A stretch of DNA of 64,000 bases from Bacteroidota bacterium. Its GTDB lineage: Bacteria > Bacteroidota > Bacteroidia > Chitinophagales > Chitinophagaceae. The DNA lies in NCBI GenBank assembly GCA_029561255.1, contig JAKQJH010000134.1, positions 1 to 64,000 of the forward strand. The letters are read 5' to 3'. The translations under genes were made by a program, and so were the position numbers. Below the pieces are notes generated by a model. That model ran no database searches, was not told where the DNA came from, and worked only from the letters and a program-made list of their open reading frames with translations. Numbering within the stretch: position 1 is the stretch's first letter; the number at the start of each line of letters is the position of its first letter. Shown piece by piece: positions 35,149 to 46,500 of the stretch.

Positions 35149-35343
35149 TTAGTCAAACTTACCAGTGGCCAGCTGCTGTTTGTAGATGGCTTTCAGTACT
35201 TGACCCCTGCGCCTTACAGAAGGCTTAATGAAACTCTGGCGCTCACGCAGTTGCAGGAGCACTTTGGACTTTTCGAATTTCTTTTTGTACTTCTTTAAAG
35301 CTTTGTCGATGTTTTCGCAGTCTTTTGAGTCGATGATCAGCAT
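35149..35343 (-). CDS. rpsU: 30S ribosomal protein S21
   Basis: 64 residues from MLIIDSKDCENIDKALKKYK; an open frame extends 14 codons further upstream, but the chosen start matches S21 of the phylum. Basic, helical: KKFEKSKVLLQLRERQSFIKPSVRRRG. S21 helps pair the anti-Shine-Dalgarno region in other phyla; in Bacteroidota it takes part in hiding it. A TATCTTTG box at 35390-35383 lies 40 nt before the ATG. Confidence 0.95.
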   Translation of the reverse strand: MLIIDSKDCENIDKALKKYKKKFEKSKVLLQLRERQSFIKPSVRRRGQVLKAIYKQQLATGKFD

Positions 35344-35382
35344 AATTAAATGATACCCCCTTCGGTATTTTTTTAAGGATGG

Positions 35383-35390
35383 CAAAGATA
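35383..35390 (-). promoter_or_regulatory. -7 box for rpsU
   Basis: TATCTTTG on the minus strand, exact fit to TAnnTTTG. The -33 element is not clear. The leader includes TACC..GGTA with a following A/T tract. Confidence 0.55.
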
Positions 35391-35443
35391 AGTGGGATTA
35401 TTGAAATGAAGAAATGAAAAAAGAAATGATTTAACTTGCCTCC

Positions 35444-36034
35444 ATGTTTACAGGTATTATTGAACACATCGGCGAAGTTAAAGAGGTCATTTCCAATGGT
35501 TCCAACCGTAGTTTCTGGATCGAATCCCCCATTTCAGACCAACTGAAAACTGATCAGAGTGTCAGCCATAGCGGGGTTTGCCTGACCGTGGAAGAGGTAT
35601 CGGGCAACCGGCACCGTGTCACCGCCATCGATGAAACCCTGAATAAAACCAACCTGGGCAGCTGGGGGCCCGGCTCCCTTGTAAACCTTGAACGCTGTCT
35701 GCAGATGAACGGAAGACTGGATGGTCACCTCGTACAGGGACATGTGGATGCCACCGGCACCTGCACCGGTAAAACGGTCAAGGAAGGCAGCTGGGAATTT
35801 GAAATTGCCTTCCCCCGCCCCTTTGCTGAACTGGTGATCGAAAAAGGATCCATCTGCCTGAATGGCATCAGCCTGACCGCTTTTGAGGTAAAAAAGAAAC
35901 ATTTCAAAGTGGCCATTATCCCCTACACATTTGAACATACCAACCTGAAAACACTCGAACCCGGTCAAACCGTTAACCTGGAATTTGATATGATTGGCAA
36001 GTATCTGCTCAGAAGGTTATCTTTGAAAGACTAA
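35444..36034 (+). CDS. ribE: Riboflavin synthase alpha chain
   Basis: 196 residues made of two lumazine-binding repeats: MFTGIIEHIGEVKEV ... VCLTVEEVSGNRHRVTAI, and GRLDGHLVQGHVDATGTC ... ICLNGISLTAFEVKKKHF. It converts two 6,7-dimethyl-8-ribityllumazine molecules to riboflavin. The FMN riboswitch is absent. The gene starts a run of six plus-strand genes with very short gaps or overlaps, of which the others look glycan-related, so its place here is likely by operon extension. Confidence 0.97.
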   Translation: MFTGIIEHIGEVKEVISNGSNRSFWIESPISDQLKTDQSVSHSGVCLTVEEVSGNRHRVTAIDETLNKTNLGSWGPGSLVNLERCLQMNGRLDGHLVQGHVDATGTCTGKTVKEGSWEFEIAFPRPFAELVIEKGSICLNGISLTAFEVKKKHFKVAIIPYTFEHTNLKTLEPGQTVNLEFDMIGKYLLRRLSLKD

Positions 36035-36054
36035 CACTAACCCCGGTCTTCCTG

Positions 36055-37140
36055 ATGAACCCTGCACCTGCGCACAGGCAATATTACCCTGCACTGGACG
36101 GCCTCCGGGGACTCGCCATTCTGCTGGTGATCGTGTATCACAATTTCGGCTTTATCAATTATTTCTTTTTCGGTTGGCTGGGCGTTGATTTGTTCTTCGT
36201 GCTTTCCGGTTTCCTGATCACGGATATTCTCCTGAATACTGCCGGACAACCGAACTTCCTGAAAAATTTTTATACCCGCAGACTCTTGCGCATTTTCCCA
36301 CTCTATTACCTGGCCTTAATTCTTTTTATTTATATCATCCCCGGGGTGTTCCAAACCTTTCCAACCGGATATTACCGGGAAAACCAGTTCTGGATGTGGA
36401 CCTATCTCCAGAACTGGTTGTATATTTTTAAACCGGCCGGCGAAACCACCGGACTGCATCATCTCTGGTCACTGGCCGTGGAAGAACAATTTTACCTGCT
36501 TTGGCCCCTGATAATACTGCTGCTAAAAAAGCCGGGTCGTTTGCTTCTCTTTATTTCCCTGGTATTATTGGCGGTTATCGGGCTGCGGATTTGGATCTGG
36601 AATTCGCAGGTGGAAAACCTGGCCTATTTCAACCTCTATACTTTTAGCCGGATTGACGGCCTGTGTATTGGCTCCATGGTCGCCCTGCTGCACCGGATCA
36701 ACCCGGGATTTCTATCCAAAAACACGTCTGTCGTGGTCCTGTGTTTTGCCCTGGCTAATTTTGCATTTTATTTTATCAACCAACAATACGCATTCAGTTT
36801 TCCTTACCTGGCCATCGCTGGTTATACCACATTTGCCATGACCTTCGGTCTGCTGGTCAATGAAGCTGTCACCAATGGCACCCGGCTGATCACCACTGTT
36901 TTCAGCTGGCCGGTATTACGGTTCTTCGGTAAAATTTCTTACGGCCTCTATGTTTTTCACTGGCCATTGTACCTGATTCTGAACCCCGTGCTGACCCAGG
37001 TGATCAGTATACCTGGTAACAGCACCCTGACCAGTTTTCTAGGCTCCCTGCTGTCCACGGGTATCGCCATTGGAATCAGCCTGCTGAGCTTTCATTATTT
37101 TGAACAACCTTTCCTGAAACTAAAACAACGGTTCAACTGA
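36055..37140 (+). CDS. Membrane acyltransferase 3 family protein (OafA/YrhL-like)
   Basis: 361 residues with about ten membrane helices. Family signatures: YYPALDGLRGLAILLVIVYH (residues about 8-27; the catalytic His at the end of the first helix), LFFVLSGFLITDILL and HHLWSLAVEEQFYLLWPLII (about 139-158). Such proteins O-acetylate or otherwise acylate surface polysaccharides. 20 bp downstream of ribE, 14 bp upstream of the methyltransferase gene. Confidence 0.9.
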   Translation: MNPAPAHRQYYPALDGLRGLAILLVIVYHNFGFINYFFFGWLGVDLFFVLSGFLITDILLNTAGQPNFLKNFYTRRLLRIFPLYYLALILFIYIIPGVFQTFPTGYYRENQFWMWTYLQNWLYIFKPAGETTGLHHLWSLAVEEQFYLLWPLIILLLKKPGRLLLFISLVLLAVIGLRIWIWNSQVENLAYFNLYTFSRIDGLCIGSMVALLHRINPGFLSKNTSVVVLCFALANFAFYFINQQYAFSFPYLAIAGYTTFAMTFGLLVNEAVTNGTRLITTVFSWPVLRFFGKISYGLYVFHWPLYLILNPVLTQVISIPGNSTLTSFLGSLLSTGIAIGISLLSFHYFEQPFLKLKQRFN

Positions 37141-37154
37141 ACCTTTCCACCTCC

Positions 37155-37919
37155 ATGGATCTTGTAGAATATAATCTGATAAAAGAAAAGTCGTTCAGGA
37201 GACATCCCTGGGAACAGACCCGTATGCAGTTTCTGTTTTACCTGTTGAATCGTTTACCCAATAAAAATAATTTAGCCGATACCGGAAGTGGTGACGGGTA
37301 TCTCGCATCGGGTATCGCCACCCGGTACCCCGAAGCCAGGGTAACCGCGATCGATATTAATTATACAGATGAATTGCTGGAAGCACTCCATACTGGAAAA
37401 CCGGCCAATCTCAGGTTTACCAGGGATTTACATGTTATCCCCGATGACCCACCCGCCGATGCCATAATCCTGATGGATGTCCTGGAACATATTGAAAAAC
37501 CGGAAGAACTCCTGAAAGAACTGCTGCAGCTGAAAGCGGTGAACAGTGAAACCCGGTTTATCATTACAGTGCCGGCCTTTCAAAAACTCTTTTCCATGCA
37601 CGATAAAAATCTCGGCCACTACCGGCGATATAACCTGAAACAACTGGAAAAATTACTGTCCCCGTTATCGCTGCGGATGGAAAACAGTGGTTATTTCTTT
37701 AACAGCCTGCTGCCGGTCAGGTACCTGCAGAAACTGGTTGAAAAAAATAAACCGGTGAAGGACAAAGACAGTATACACAACTGGAAAGGCGGTCCTCTTA
37801 TCACATGGATACTCCGTACCGGCTTTTGGATTGAATTTAAAATTACTTGGTATCTTGCCCGCCTCGGAATTAAAATACCCGGGCTCACCTGTTATTGTAT
37901 ATGCCGGTACGCTCCATAA
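37155..37919 (+). CDS. Class I SAM-dependent methyltransferase
   Basis: 254 residues. Motif I LADTGSGDGYLASGIA (about 41-56), a second acidic strand VTAIDIN and motif with ILMDVLEHIEKPEELLKELL (about 105-124). C-terminal half is basic and hydrophobic (about 175-254), with a likely membrane-proximal helix. Methyl acceptor unknown; context of a glycosyltransferase and acyltransferase suggests a surface glycan or lipid carrier intermediate. Its 3' end overlaps the glycosyltransferase gene by 19 bp. Confidence 0.85.
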   Translation: MDLVEYNLIKEKSFRRHPWEQTRMQFLFYLLNRLPNKNNLADTGSGDGYLASGIATRYPEARVTAIDINYTDELLEALHTGKPANLRFTRDLHVIPDDPPADAIILMDVLEHIEKPEELLKELLQLKAVNSETRFIITVPAFQKLFSMHDKNLGHYRRYNLKQLEKLLSPLSLRMENSGYFFNSLLPVRYLQKLVEKNKPVKDKDSIHNWKGGPLITWILRTGFWIEFKITWYLARLGIKIPGLTCYCICRYAP

Positions 37920-38635
37920 TTATACCCTGTCATAATGAAGCCCTGCGGCTGGAACCCGGAGCCTTTTCCGCTTTCCTCCAACAATCAGCCGGCACTCATT
38001 TACTGTTTGTCAATGATGGCAGCACAGATAATACGCAGCAGGTACTGGAACAGATCCGGAATAATAATCCGGACCAGGTAACAATTCTGTCATTGACCAG
38101 CCAAAGTGGTAAAGGGGAAGCCGTGCGACGCGGCATGATGGAAAGCCTGTCCCTGTTTCCTGCTGTTACGGTTTCCGGTTATATGGATGCGGACTTATCC
38201 GTCAGCCTGGATGAAATGACCCGTCTCTTCGGATGCTTCAGCCATGCAGAGAAACGTTTCATTCTGGGAAGCCGGGTTAAAAAAATCGGTGCACAGATCA
38301 GCCGGAATGAATGGCGGCACTTTTACAGCCGTATTATTGCCACTATTGTGGGTTCCATCATCCGGCTGGATGTATACGATACCCAATGCAGTGCCAAGCT
38401 GTTTCGCCAGGATAGTATTGAAACTGTTTTCAACAAACCATTCAGAACAAAATGGTTGTTTGATGTGGAGATTATCTGCCGTTTGCACAAGGCCTATGGA
38501 CCGTTAAATGATAACGGGCTGGAAGAACCCCTGCTTGAATGGACGGAACGAAAGGGTTCCAAACTCCGCTGGTACAGTATCTTCCGGGTAATCCGTGAAG
38601 TCTTCATTTTAAAGAAATACTATACCGGCAAATGA
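37901..38635 (+). CDS. Glycosyltransferase family 2 (polyprenyl-phosphate hexosyltransferase-like)
   Basis: 244 residues from ATG 37901. GT-A fold: RSIIIPCHNEALRLEP, LFVNDGSTDNTQ (about 38-49) and YMDADLSVSLDEMTRLF (DxD-type Asp pair, about 94-110). Closest pattern is dolichyl/undecaprenyl-phosphate glucosyl- or mannosyltransferases (Alg5/DPM1 type), which charge the lipid carrier that a GT-C enzyme uses outside the membrane. The next gene encodes a YfhO membrane protein, a plausible acceptor of such a sugar. The ATGA overlap at 38632 shows coupling. Confidence 0.88.
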   Translation: MPVRSIIIPCHNEALRLEPGAFSAFLQQSAGTHLLFVNDGSTDNTQQVLEQIRNNNPDQVTILSLTSQSGKGEAVRRGMMESLSLFPAVTVSGYMDADLSVSLDEMTRLFGCFSHAEKRFILGSRVKKIGAQISRNEWRHFYSRIIATIVGSIIRLDVYDTQCSAKLFRQDSIETVFNKPFRTKWLFDVEIICRLHKAYGPLNDNGLEEPLLEWTERKGSKLRWYSIFRVIREVFILKKYYTGK

Positions 38636-40821
38636 CTGAATCCGGAAATAATAAAAAATACCAGGACTACCTGTTTATTATCGTTCTGGCCCTGTTGGCA
38701 TACTGGCCGGTTTCCTTTATGCTGTTCAGCGTAAAGAACGACGCGATCAATTATTTCCTGGCGATGCGCTACAATACCAGCGAAGCCATTCAATCCGGGC
38801 ATTTCCCTTTATGGTCTCCCTATATTAACCTCGGCTATCCGCTCCATGGCGATATGCAATCCGGCACCTGGAATCCGGTGGTACTGGTGATGAGCCTTGT
38901 CCGTAAGTATGATATATACTGGCTCCAACTGGAAACTATCATCACCATAATTATTTCAGGATGCAGTTTCTATAAGTTGTTATCGCATTTCCAACTCAGC
39001 CGGGTCATCTTATTGGCTGGCAGCGCGGCCTATATGCTCAATGGTTATATAACGGATGCGGGTCAGTTCCTGAACTGGCTCTATGCGGCCGCTTACCTGC
39101 CCCTGGTAGTACTCTATGCTATCCGGAGTTTTGAACAGTTCAGCACCCGGGATGCCTTTTTACTGGGAGTCAGTTTTTCACTGATGTTATTATCTGCTTA
39201 CCCTGCCGATTTTATTTTATTGGGATACTTACTGACGGCCTATTTCCTGTTCTCCGTTTTCCGTTATAAAAAAGATTCGGGCCTGATTAAAAGTTTTACA
39301 CGTTGTTTGAAACCAGCACTGATTGCTGTCGTGAGTTTTGCGTTGATTTGCCTGCCAGCTATTCTCTCCTACCTGCCCTTTCTGGCTTCCATCCGGCGGG
39401 GAAACGGCGTGGAATTGGATGTCGCGTTGTCCAATTCATTTTCGCCCGTCAATTTTATTTCAGTTTTAACCCCCTGGCCCACCCAACGGCTTAACTGGGA
39501 ACAATATACGGATCCGCTGATCCGTAACAGTTACATGGGCCTGATTCCCCTGGTGTTTCTTATTACGTATTTCCGGCAAAAAAGCAAAAAAACATTTGTT
39601 CAGTATTTCTTTACCGGCACCCTGATTTTCTTCCTCCTGTTTAGCCTGGGTAAAGCCGGAGGACTGAGGGTACTCAGTTATTACACATTGCCGCTGTTGG
39701 ATAGTTTCCGTCACCCGGCCAATGCAAAACTCTTCGTTCTCTTTGCCGCCCAGTTATTGTCCTTTCTTACACTTGATAAGTACCTGAAAGAGCCGGGTTC
39801 TTTACAGCCGGCCATCAAGCGGATCGTGAATATTTTACTGGTGATAACCGGTCTCTTACTGATCACCGGACTTTTTAAGACCCGGATATTCCAACTGGCA
39901 GGGAAGCTGAATGTAACACATGGACGTTTAGACCTTAAAACCATATTTGATGCTATTAGCTTTTATGACTTCCTGTTTCTAAACGCAACCCTGGCATTCA
40001 TCATACTCCTTATGCTGCGTTGGACTTTAAAGAAGAACCGTCTGCAGCGATGGTTGTTGCCGGTGCTCTGTGCCGAAATGATACTGGCTGCACAATTCAT
40101 GCTCCCATTGACCTATTTCAGGACTTCTTCACCACAAACGGTACAAAATATACTGAACGCACAACCGAAAGGTTATCCGGCTCCTGACGGGTTTACTTCT
40201 ATACGTGAGATGTCCGCAGATGGAATGAATTATTTTAATGAAATCGGTTGCCTCAACCCGTTTAATAAAAAGCCGGGACGCTCCGATTATATTATCACCC
40301 CGGCCAATCTTTCCTGGCAACTGGATTTCTGGGAGGACACGGCTTTCCGTGAAAAAATAATTGAATACCCTTTCTATTATTTAGCGGATACTATTTACCA
40401 GGTTCCTGATAAAAAAGATTTTATAAGGGATACCCTGTCCCGGAAAGCTGCATTAGCCAATCTGTCTTTATATGCAAAACCGCTGATTCCTGATAACCAG
40501 GATGCCCTATCCGTCATTGAATCATTCGGCCCCGAACATATTCGCTTTAAAGTAAATTCAGCCGGACCAACTTTCCTTGTTTTATTTCAGAATCATTACC
40601 CGAATTGGGCCGTCAGAATAAATGGTCAAAAAACGGATATCATTCCAACCAATCATGCATTTATGGGGGTGGTGGTTCCGGGTGGGGAACAAGTAGTGGA
40701 GTTCCGGTATGAAGCCCCCGGTATTCTATACATGGCCATGGGTTCACTACTCTTTACTCTTGCCGGTTTAGTGTACTTTAGCCGGAAGAAAAAAAATACC
40801 CGTGAACAGAAAGCTGACTAA
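38632..40821 (+). CDS. YfhO family membrane protein (GT-C-like)
   Basis: 729 residues with about twelve to thirteen membrane helices, and a large non-membrane C-terminal part ending with FRYEAPGILYMAMGSLLFTLAGLVYFS. YfhO-type signature FQNHYPNWAVRINGQ (about 647-661) and the N-terminal external loop with SPYINLGYPLHGDMQSGTWN. In Firmicutes YfhO is required for glycosylation of lipoteichoic acid; here it likely transfers a lipid-linked sugar in envelope glycan assembly. Overlaps its neighbours at both ends (4 bp upstream, 20 bp downstream). Confidence 0.85.
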   Translation: MTESGNNKKYQDYLFIIVLALLAYWPVSFMLFSVKNDAINYFLAMRYNTSEAIQSGHFPLWSPYINLGYPLHGDMQSGTWNPVVLVMSLVRKYDIYWLQLETIITIIISGCSFYKLLSHFQLSRVILLAGSAAYMLNGYITDAGQFLNWLYAAAYLPLVVLYAIRSFEQFSTRDAFLLGVSFSLMLLSAYPADFILLGYLLTAYFLFSVFRYKKDSGLIKSFTRCLKPALIAVVSFALICLPAILSYLPFLASIRRGNGVELDVALSNSFSPVNFISVLTPWPTQRLNWEQYTDPLIRNSYMGLIPLVFLITYFRQKSKKTFVQYFFTGTLIFFLLFSLGKAGGLRVLSYYTLPLLDSFRHPANAKLFVLFAAQLLSFLTLDKYLKEPGSLQPAIKRIVNILLVITGLLLITGLFKTRIFQLAGKLNVTHGRLDLKTIFDAISFYDFLFLNATLAFIILLMLRWTLKKNRLQRWLLPVLCAEMILAAQFMLPLTYFRTSSPQTVQNILNAQPKGYPAPDGFTSIREMSADGMNYFNEIGCLNPFNKKPGRSDYIITPANLSWQLDFWEDTAFREKIIEYPFYYLADTIYQVPDKKDFIRDTLSRKAALANLSLYAKPLIPDNQDALSVIESFGPEHIRFKVNSAGPTFLVLFQNHYPNWAVRINGQKTDIIPTNHAFMGVVVPGGEQVVEFRYEAPGILYMAMGSLLFTLAGLVYFSRKKKNTREQKAD

Positions 40822-41509
40822 TACGATTCGTTTTGTAATGGATGAAGGCCTCCCTGCTTTTATCCGCGACAGCCGCTGGTTCATGTACCCTTTCTTCTGG
40901 TATTGGTTCAAGGGAAAGAACCTGGCTACTTATATGGACTTTAAGAAGATTGCCTGGGGTTTATCAGAAGCCGCTTTCAACCGCGTATACCAGGAACTGG
41001 ATTGCAGGGCCACCGACCGCCCTACCGACCTGAATGAGAAATGTATCCGGCTTATGCTGGAAAAACTTCATCCCGAAGCTAAAACTATGCTGGATGTAGG
41101 TTGCGGAAGAGGACATTGGCTTTCATTAGCCGGCGGGGCCCGGAAAGATCTGCTGCTTACCGGCTGTGATGTATTCGAAGAATCCACCGTTAATAAATCC
41201 TTTACTTTCAAACAGGGTTCAATCTACCAGCTGCCATTTGAGGACCGGTCTTTTGATATTGTCACCTGCCATCATACGATCGAGCATTTGCCCGATATCC
41301 ATAAAGCCATATCAGAATTGAAAAGAGTAACCCGTAAACAACTGATTATTGTTACACCCCGGCAACGTTACTTCTACTATACCCTGGACCTTCACCTGCA
41401 TTTCTTCCCTGAAAAGGAATACCTGCAACAGGTCACCGGCATACCCAACGGTGATTATATGGATTGCGACGGAGACTGGTGCCTGATCGCCAATACCGGT
41501 TCTATTTAA
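40802..41509 (+). CDS. Class I SAM-dependent methyltransferase
   Basis: 235 residues from a GTG at 40802 that overlaps the YfhO gene; an ATG at 40838 would also work. Motif [18 protein letters not shown] (about 97-113), later [20 protein letters not shown] (about 149-168). The rest is short helices. Last gene of the ribE-linked run and convergent to hscA with 8 bp overlap of the coding regions. Substrate unknown. Confidence 0.85.
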   Translation: MNRKLTNTIRFVMDEGLPAFIRDSRWFMYPFFWYWFKGKNLATYMDFKKIAWGLSEAAFNRVYQELDCRATDRPTDLNEKCIRLMLEKLHPEAKTMLDVGCGRGHWLSLAGGARKDLLLTGCDVFEESTVNKSFTFKQGSIYQLPFEDRSFDIVTCHHTIEHLPDIHKAISELKRVTRKQLIIVTPRQRYFYYTLDLHLHFFPEKEYLQQVTGIPNGDYMDCDGDWCLIANTGSI

Positions 41510-43361
41510 TGTGTTTATCTTTTAAAGCAGCCGCCACGGCCGTATCCATGAGCCTTTCTGCATAGGGTCTTGAAATGTCATTTAATTTTTCGACCCCCGC
41601 CTGTATGGCATCCTTGGTTCCCTGCTCCCGCAGACGGGTCAGCTCTTCCATGGCTTTTTCAGTTTCGGCAAGTTCCATGTCCGTGAGGAAACCGGTATTT
41701 CGCTGAATAAACTGGCGGGTGGTTTCCAGAATCTGCAAGGCTTCTGTCTGTGCTTCCACCAATGCCCGGGTGCGGATATCTTCCTTTGCATTCGTGATAG
41801 AGTCCATCAGCATTTTCTCCACTTCCGCATCTGAAAGTCCATACTGCGGTTTCACGTCAATACTTTGTTCCACCCCACTCCGTAGTTCTTTTGCTTTTAC
41901 AGTCAGAATGCCATCCGCGTTCACCAGGAATGAAACCTCTACTTTAGGTAATCCGGCCGGCATTCCCGGAATGCCCGTCAGGTTAAACTCAGCCAGTTTA
42001 CGGTTGTCTTTGACCAGGTCTCTCTCGCCCTGAAATACACTGATGCGCATACTTCCCTGGCCATCTTTCTGTGTGGTGTATTGCCTTCCGGCTTTGGATG
42101 GTATTTTTGAATTGCGGGGAATCAATACATCCATCAATCCGCCCATGGTCTCGATACCCAGGGAAAGGGGTGTGATATCAAGTAATAACAGGTCTTTATT
42201 ATTTCCGGCCAATACATCGGCCTGTACCGCCGCACCAAGCGCCACCACTTCGTCGGGATTCAAGGTATCATGTACTTTTTTTCCAAAAAAAGCACTGACT
42301 CTTTGTTTCACTAAAGGCACCCGGGTGGAACCGCCCACCATCACCACTTCATCAATATCACTGGTTGCAAGACCGGCATCTTTCATGGCACCGGCACAAC
42401 TGGTAATAGTGCGGTCAATCAATGGCGTAATCAGTTGTTCCAACTGTTCCCTGCTCAGACTGAACTCCTGTTCCGCCACCTCCCCGATATAATTGTCGCT
42501 GCTGCTCAAGGCAATTTTGGCTGTTTCCGCCAGGAGCCGGAGTTCCTGTGAAAGATTTTTATGCATCTTCAGTTCCTCATCAGTAATACCAGCCAAAGAT
42601 GCCCAATACTGTACAATCGCCCGGTCAATATCATCGCCACCCAGGTAAGTATCCCCATTCGTGGAGAGTACTTCGAAAATGCCATTACTGATCCGAAGTA
42701 TGGATATATCAAATGTTCCACCACCCAGGTCATACACGGCAATCGTCTTTATTTCATCCCGACTTAACCCAAGCCCGTAAGCCAGGCTGGCGGCGGTAGG
42801 TTCGTTCACAATACGGAGCACATCCAGACCCGCCAGTTTGCCCGCATCACGGGTTGCCTGCCGCTGGGCATCATTAAAATAAGCCGGCACGGTGATTACG
42901 GCTTTCGTAACCGGTGTTTTCAGTATATGTTCCGCTCTTGCTTTAAGTTCCTTCAGAATCAGGGAAGATAATTCCACAGGCGAGTAGAAGACCTCTCCCA
43001 CCTGAATTTTCACGAGGCTTTCTGTATGGTCATCAATCACTTTATAACTAAAGTAACCGCTGTGTTCCCGGATATCATTGTAAGATTTTCCCATGAGCCG
43101 CTTCACAGAAAAAATGGTGTGCTGAGGCTCGGTGATCAGGAATTTTTTGGCTTCTTCTCCTACAGTCACCTGTCCCGTTTCGCCGAAATGAACAATGGAA
43201 GGAACCAGGGAAACGCCGTCATGTTCTTTTAATACAACCGGTTGCCGGGTATCCGGGTGTATGATCGCGACCAGGCTGTTGGTGGTACCCAGGTCGATTC
43301 CGACAATCATTTCATGCTGTTGCAGACTTCCCGTGGCTATGTTAATTCCTATTTTGGCCAT
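41502..43361 (-). CDS. hscA: Hsp70 chaperone HscA-like (Fe-S cluster assembly)
   Basis: 619 residues from [15 protein letters not shown]; an open frame continues upstream but lacks homology-like sequence. N-terminal ATPase: [15 protein letters not shown] (about 19-33), [48 protein letters not shown]; substrate-binding domain with linker [18 protein letters not shown]. It lacks the acidic C-terminal tail of DnaK and is the same size as HscA, which delivers ISCU-type scaffold clusters. No iscS/iscU/hscB is next to it here, so the symbol rests on size and N-terminal form. Confidence 0.82.
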   Translation of the reverse strand: MAKIGINIATGSLQQHEMIVGIDLGTTNSLVAIIHPDTRQPVVLKEHDGVSLVPSIVHFGETGQVTVGEEAKKFLITEPQHTIFSVKRLMGKSYNDIREHSGYFSYKVIDDHTESLVKIQVGEVFYSPVELSSLILKELKARAEHILKTPVTKAVITVPAYFNDAQRQATRDAGKLAGLDVLRIVNEPTAASLAYGLGLSRDEIKTIAVYDLGGGTFDISILRISNGIFEVLSTNGDTYLGGDDIDRAIVQYWASLAGITDEELKMHKNLSQELRLLAETAKIALSSSDNYIGEVAEQEFSLSREQLEQLITPLIDRTITSCAGAMKDAGLATSDIDEVVMVGGSTRVPLVKQRVSAFFGKKVHDTLNPDEVVALGAAVQADVLAGNNKDLLLLDITPLSLGIETMGGLMDVLIPRNSKIPSKAGRQYTTQKDGQGSMRISVFQGERDLVKDNRKLAEFNLTGIPGMPAGLPKVEVSFLVNADGILTVKAKELRSGVEQSIDVKPQYGLSDAEVEKMLMDSITNAKEDIRTRALVEAQTEALQILETTRQFIQRNTGFLTDMELAETEKAMEELTRLREQGTKDAIQAGVEKLNDISRPYAERLMDTAVAAALKDKHIK

Positions 43362-43454
43362 AATTGATAGTAATTCTTTTGTGATCTTATCGCAGGGCAG
43401 GCCCCTGGCTGGGATAACCATGTATCCAATCTGCAAAATTCGCTTATCCCGGGC

Positions 43455-43488
43455 GTAAAAAAAAGTCCCGCCGGGGCGGGACTTTTCG
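43455..43488 (-). terminator. Intrinsic terminator of porU
   Basis: Minus strand AAGTCCCGCC-CC-GGCGGGACTT with T-tract, 20 bp past the porU stop. The stem is perfect over 10 bp and T-runs exist on both sides, so it could work in both directions. Confidence 0.9.
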
Positions 43489-43504
43489 TTTTTTGGAATA
43501 TTTT

Positions 43505-46500
43505 CTAACGCATCAGGTACATTTTGCCGTACCCTTTGTTGAAATACTTATTGGTATCATCGCCTTGCGCCTTGTATTTATCAAGGGCTTTGCCATTCAG
43601 GTTGGTAATCACCCGGTAGAGATAGATACCATTTGCCAGTTTCTGGCCATACTGGTCAGTACCATCCCATTTGAACTCTGTGATATTACGTCCAATGCGG
43701 AGTGGCCCAAGTTCGTCCTTGGTGATTTCACGTACAATCTTACCCGTCACTGTCATGATCTCGATTTTGATATTCTGCGGCACTTCATTACCGGTAATGG
43801 TAAATACAAAGGCCGTGGAACTGGTGAACGGATTCGGGTAGTTGAGCATATTGGAGATCATCGGCTTATTGATCACCTCAAATAATACACGGTATTCTAT
43901 GGCACCGGCTTCATTGGCACTCTTATCTTCCCCTGAAACAATCAATTCATATTCCCCATCCTGCTCAAAATAAGGCCGGAAGTTGAGCGTGGCGGTATTG
44001 TCATTGACCGGCACCTGTCCTGCTGGATTAAATTGCAGGGTGTCGTTATTGAAATAGAAGCGGCGCAGGCTGCCATTGGGATAACGTACCTGTAATGTCA
44101 GCAGGCTGGTATCATCCAATGCCATCCATTTAGCTTCATCCTTCAACTTAATAATAATGTCCGGTTTGGAGGATACAATATCGCGGTTCAGGATATGCAT
44201 CCCGTCAAATGTTACATCCAGTAAAGGATTCAGGCTATCTGGTTTTACGTAAAGATTACGGAAAGCAAAATTATTAAAATGATACTGTTCCCACTGGTCA
44301 TTATCCGGGTTAGCTTCCACATATACCGTATTGGCGCCAGGTATGGTTCCGGTGGCCACCACCGCACCGATCTGCAACGTATCATTAATCGGCAGAGGCC
44401 GGGTTCTTGGCTGGGGTATAATATGCGGAATGTTATTTTTATCGGTTATTACCATCTTCACCTTGATACTGTCAAATGGCGCTTCACTCACATTCTTAAA
44501 CCCGACTTTAAACTGGTAAGGTTCACCCACATCCACCGTGTCTTTCACATTCAGGTAAAGATTTGGCGCAATGGCTCCTTCCGGAACGGGTTGATAAGTC
44601 ACTCTCCAATAACGCAGGTTGTATGGGGTGAAATGGATATTGTCTGAACTACGCATCTGGAGTTTCAGGAAGGGATATTCTTCCGCATCTACATCAGACA
44701 GGTCAAAATCCTGCTGCAGGGGTGTCAGTCCGGTATACAATGGCATTTCGTCGCCATCTGCTGTAATCCCAATTACATTTAAAGTGGTGGTATCGCCGGC
44801 CGGTTCAGCGCTTCCTCTCCATTTCAGTTGTTTCCAGGCCTTGGCCGGACCAAATAAAGGGGAAGTGATAAATCCTACGGTATCGACGGTCGGACAATCA
44901 ACAGAAAGAGTTGGATTGTCCACCACACCTGCTCCAAATACCCATTTGGGAGCAAACGACGGGTCATTCTTTTTATAAACTAAACCGAAAGGTCTGGGAC
45001 GATAGAATGAATCAATACCCGACAATCCGGCATTTTTAAGATAATGATAAAGGGAATTTCCCGCACCGTACAGCGATTCATCCGCCGCCCAATCATTCGC
45101 ATAAGCAATTGGGAAATTGGGCGCCCCGCCAAAAGTATTCGGATCCAGGGTGAAGTTTCTGACGACGACATAGTGCCCATCAGGAATAGAGTCTTTCATG
45201 AAATCCATCATGCGCTTCCTGAATTCCGGGGTGGTATAACGGTATTCGAAATTGTATGGAGTAAGTACACCAGAAAGATTCATAGGAGCATGACTTCTGA
45301 AACGCCCGTCACCCAGGTCATTCGGGAAATTAGTAGCTGCCCTGAGAACAACATTCCTCCATGGTCTGAAGCTCACGGGGTCAAAAACATTAAACACCAA
45401 CGACTGGAACCAGGAGGTTAGCCTGATATTGGCAATACCATTTATCGCAACAGAAAAGGCGGCAGCACTGGATGATCCACTGGTCACGTAGGTACCCATT
45501 TTCAGGAAGAGATTCTGGTATACATTCCCGAATTTATAGTCATGGGTGGCAGAATCCAGTTTTATCCTGTTGTAAGTTGATTTGCTCAATTGGTAAAAAT
45601 CAGATTGATTATATCCAAGATCGCTGCTGTTTGGACCCGAGTTGCTGAGATAAACAAAAGATGATTTATTCCAGGAAGGCTGCCCACTGGCAGGCACAGG
45701 CGCCACTCTCCAATGGTATACGGCACTGTCACGCAGGTTCATTCCATGTACAAATTCCATAACCCCACCTGAAGAACTCTGCGTATGGGATACCTTGAGC
45801 GGTGAATTGAAAAACTCAGTGGTGTCCATTTCCATGACATACTGTTTCAATACGCCAAAAGGATTGGCCGTGGATGCCACCAGCTTTAATGCGGGGTTGT
45901 TTACAATGGCATAATTATATGGATATACCGGACGGGCTTCGTCTTCATAGATGTAGATATCCTTGGTGATACAGTTATTGGTTTCATACAATTCATCTAC
46001 TGTATTATCTGCATCCAGGCATATAGAAATACGATTGAGCCCTTTATCCCGGGTTGCCACAATATCGATAGCATAAGACAATGAATCCATGTATCGTACA
46101 CCCGGAATTGTATCCCGGCGGATCACTTCAGTGGTCAGGTTGGGATAGGTCCGCTTCACTTCCACTACAATATTTTTATTCAACGCCTTACCCAGATTGA
46201 CAAATTTCGCATCTACTTTAAAATGTGTTTCTGCTACAGATATAAAACTGGGATTCACTTTTACCAGCGGTTCTTCTATCGCATAATCCGGTTTATCGGT
46301 AGACCCGTCAAAACGAATCGCCGGGTCACCATGCAAAGTGGCCTGTTCGGTATGGAACCGGGCATAATAATCATTTTGGGTAGTGAGGTTGTATACCTGG
46401 GCTACGGATTCACGCATCACTTCTCCCAGTGTCTTTCCATAATGTGAAACCGATGCCGCCCCCATCGTTTTGGTATTCATGATATCGAGATAATGCACAA

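Noticed and set aside
35345-35375. TACC..GGTA plus T-run in the rpsU leader as a terminator or riboswitch
   Set aside because: The stem is only 4 bp and on the plus strand, where no gene ends; more likely chance.
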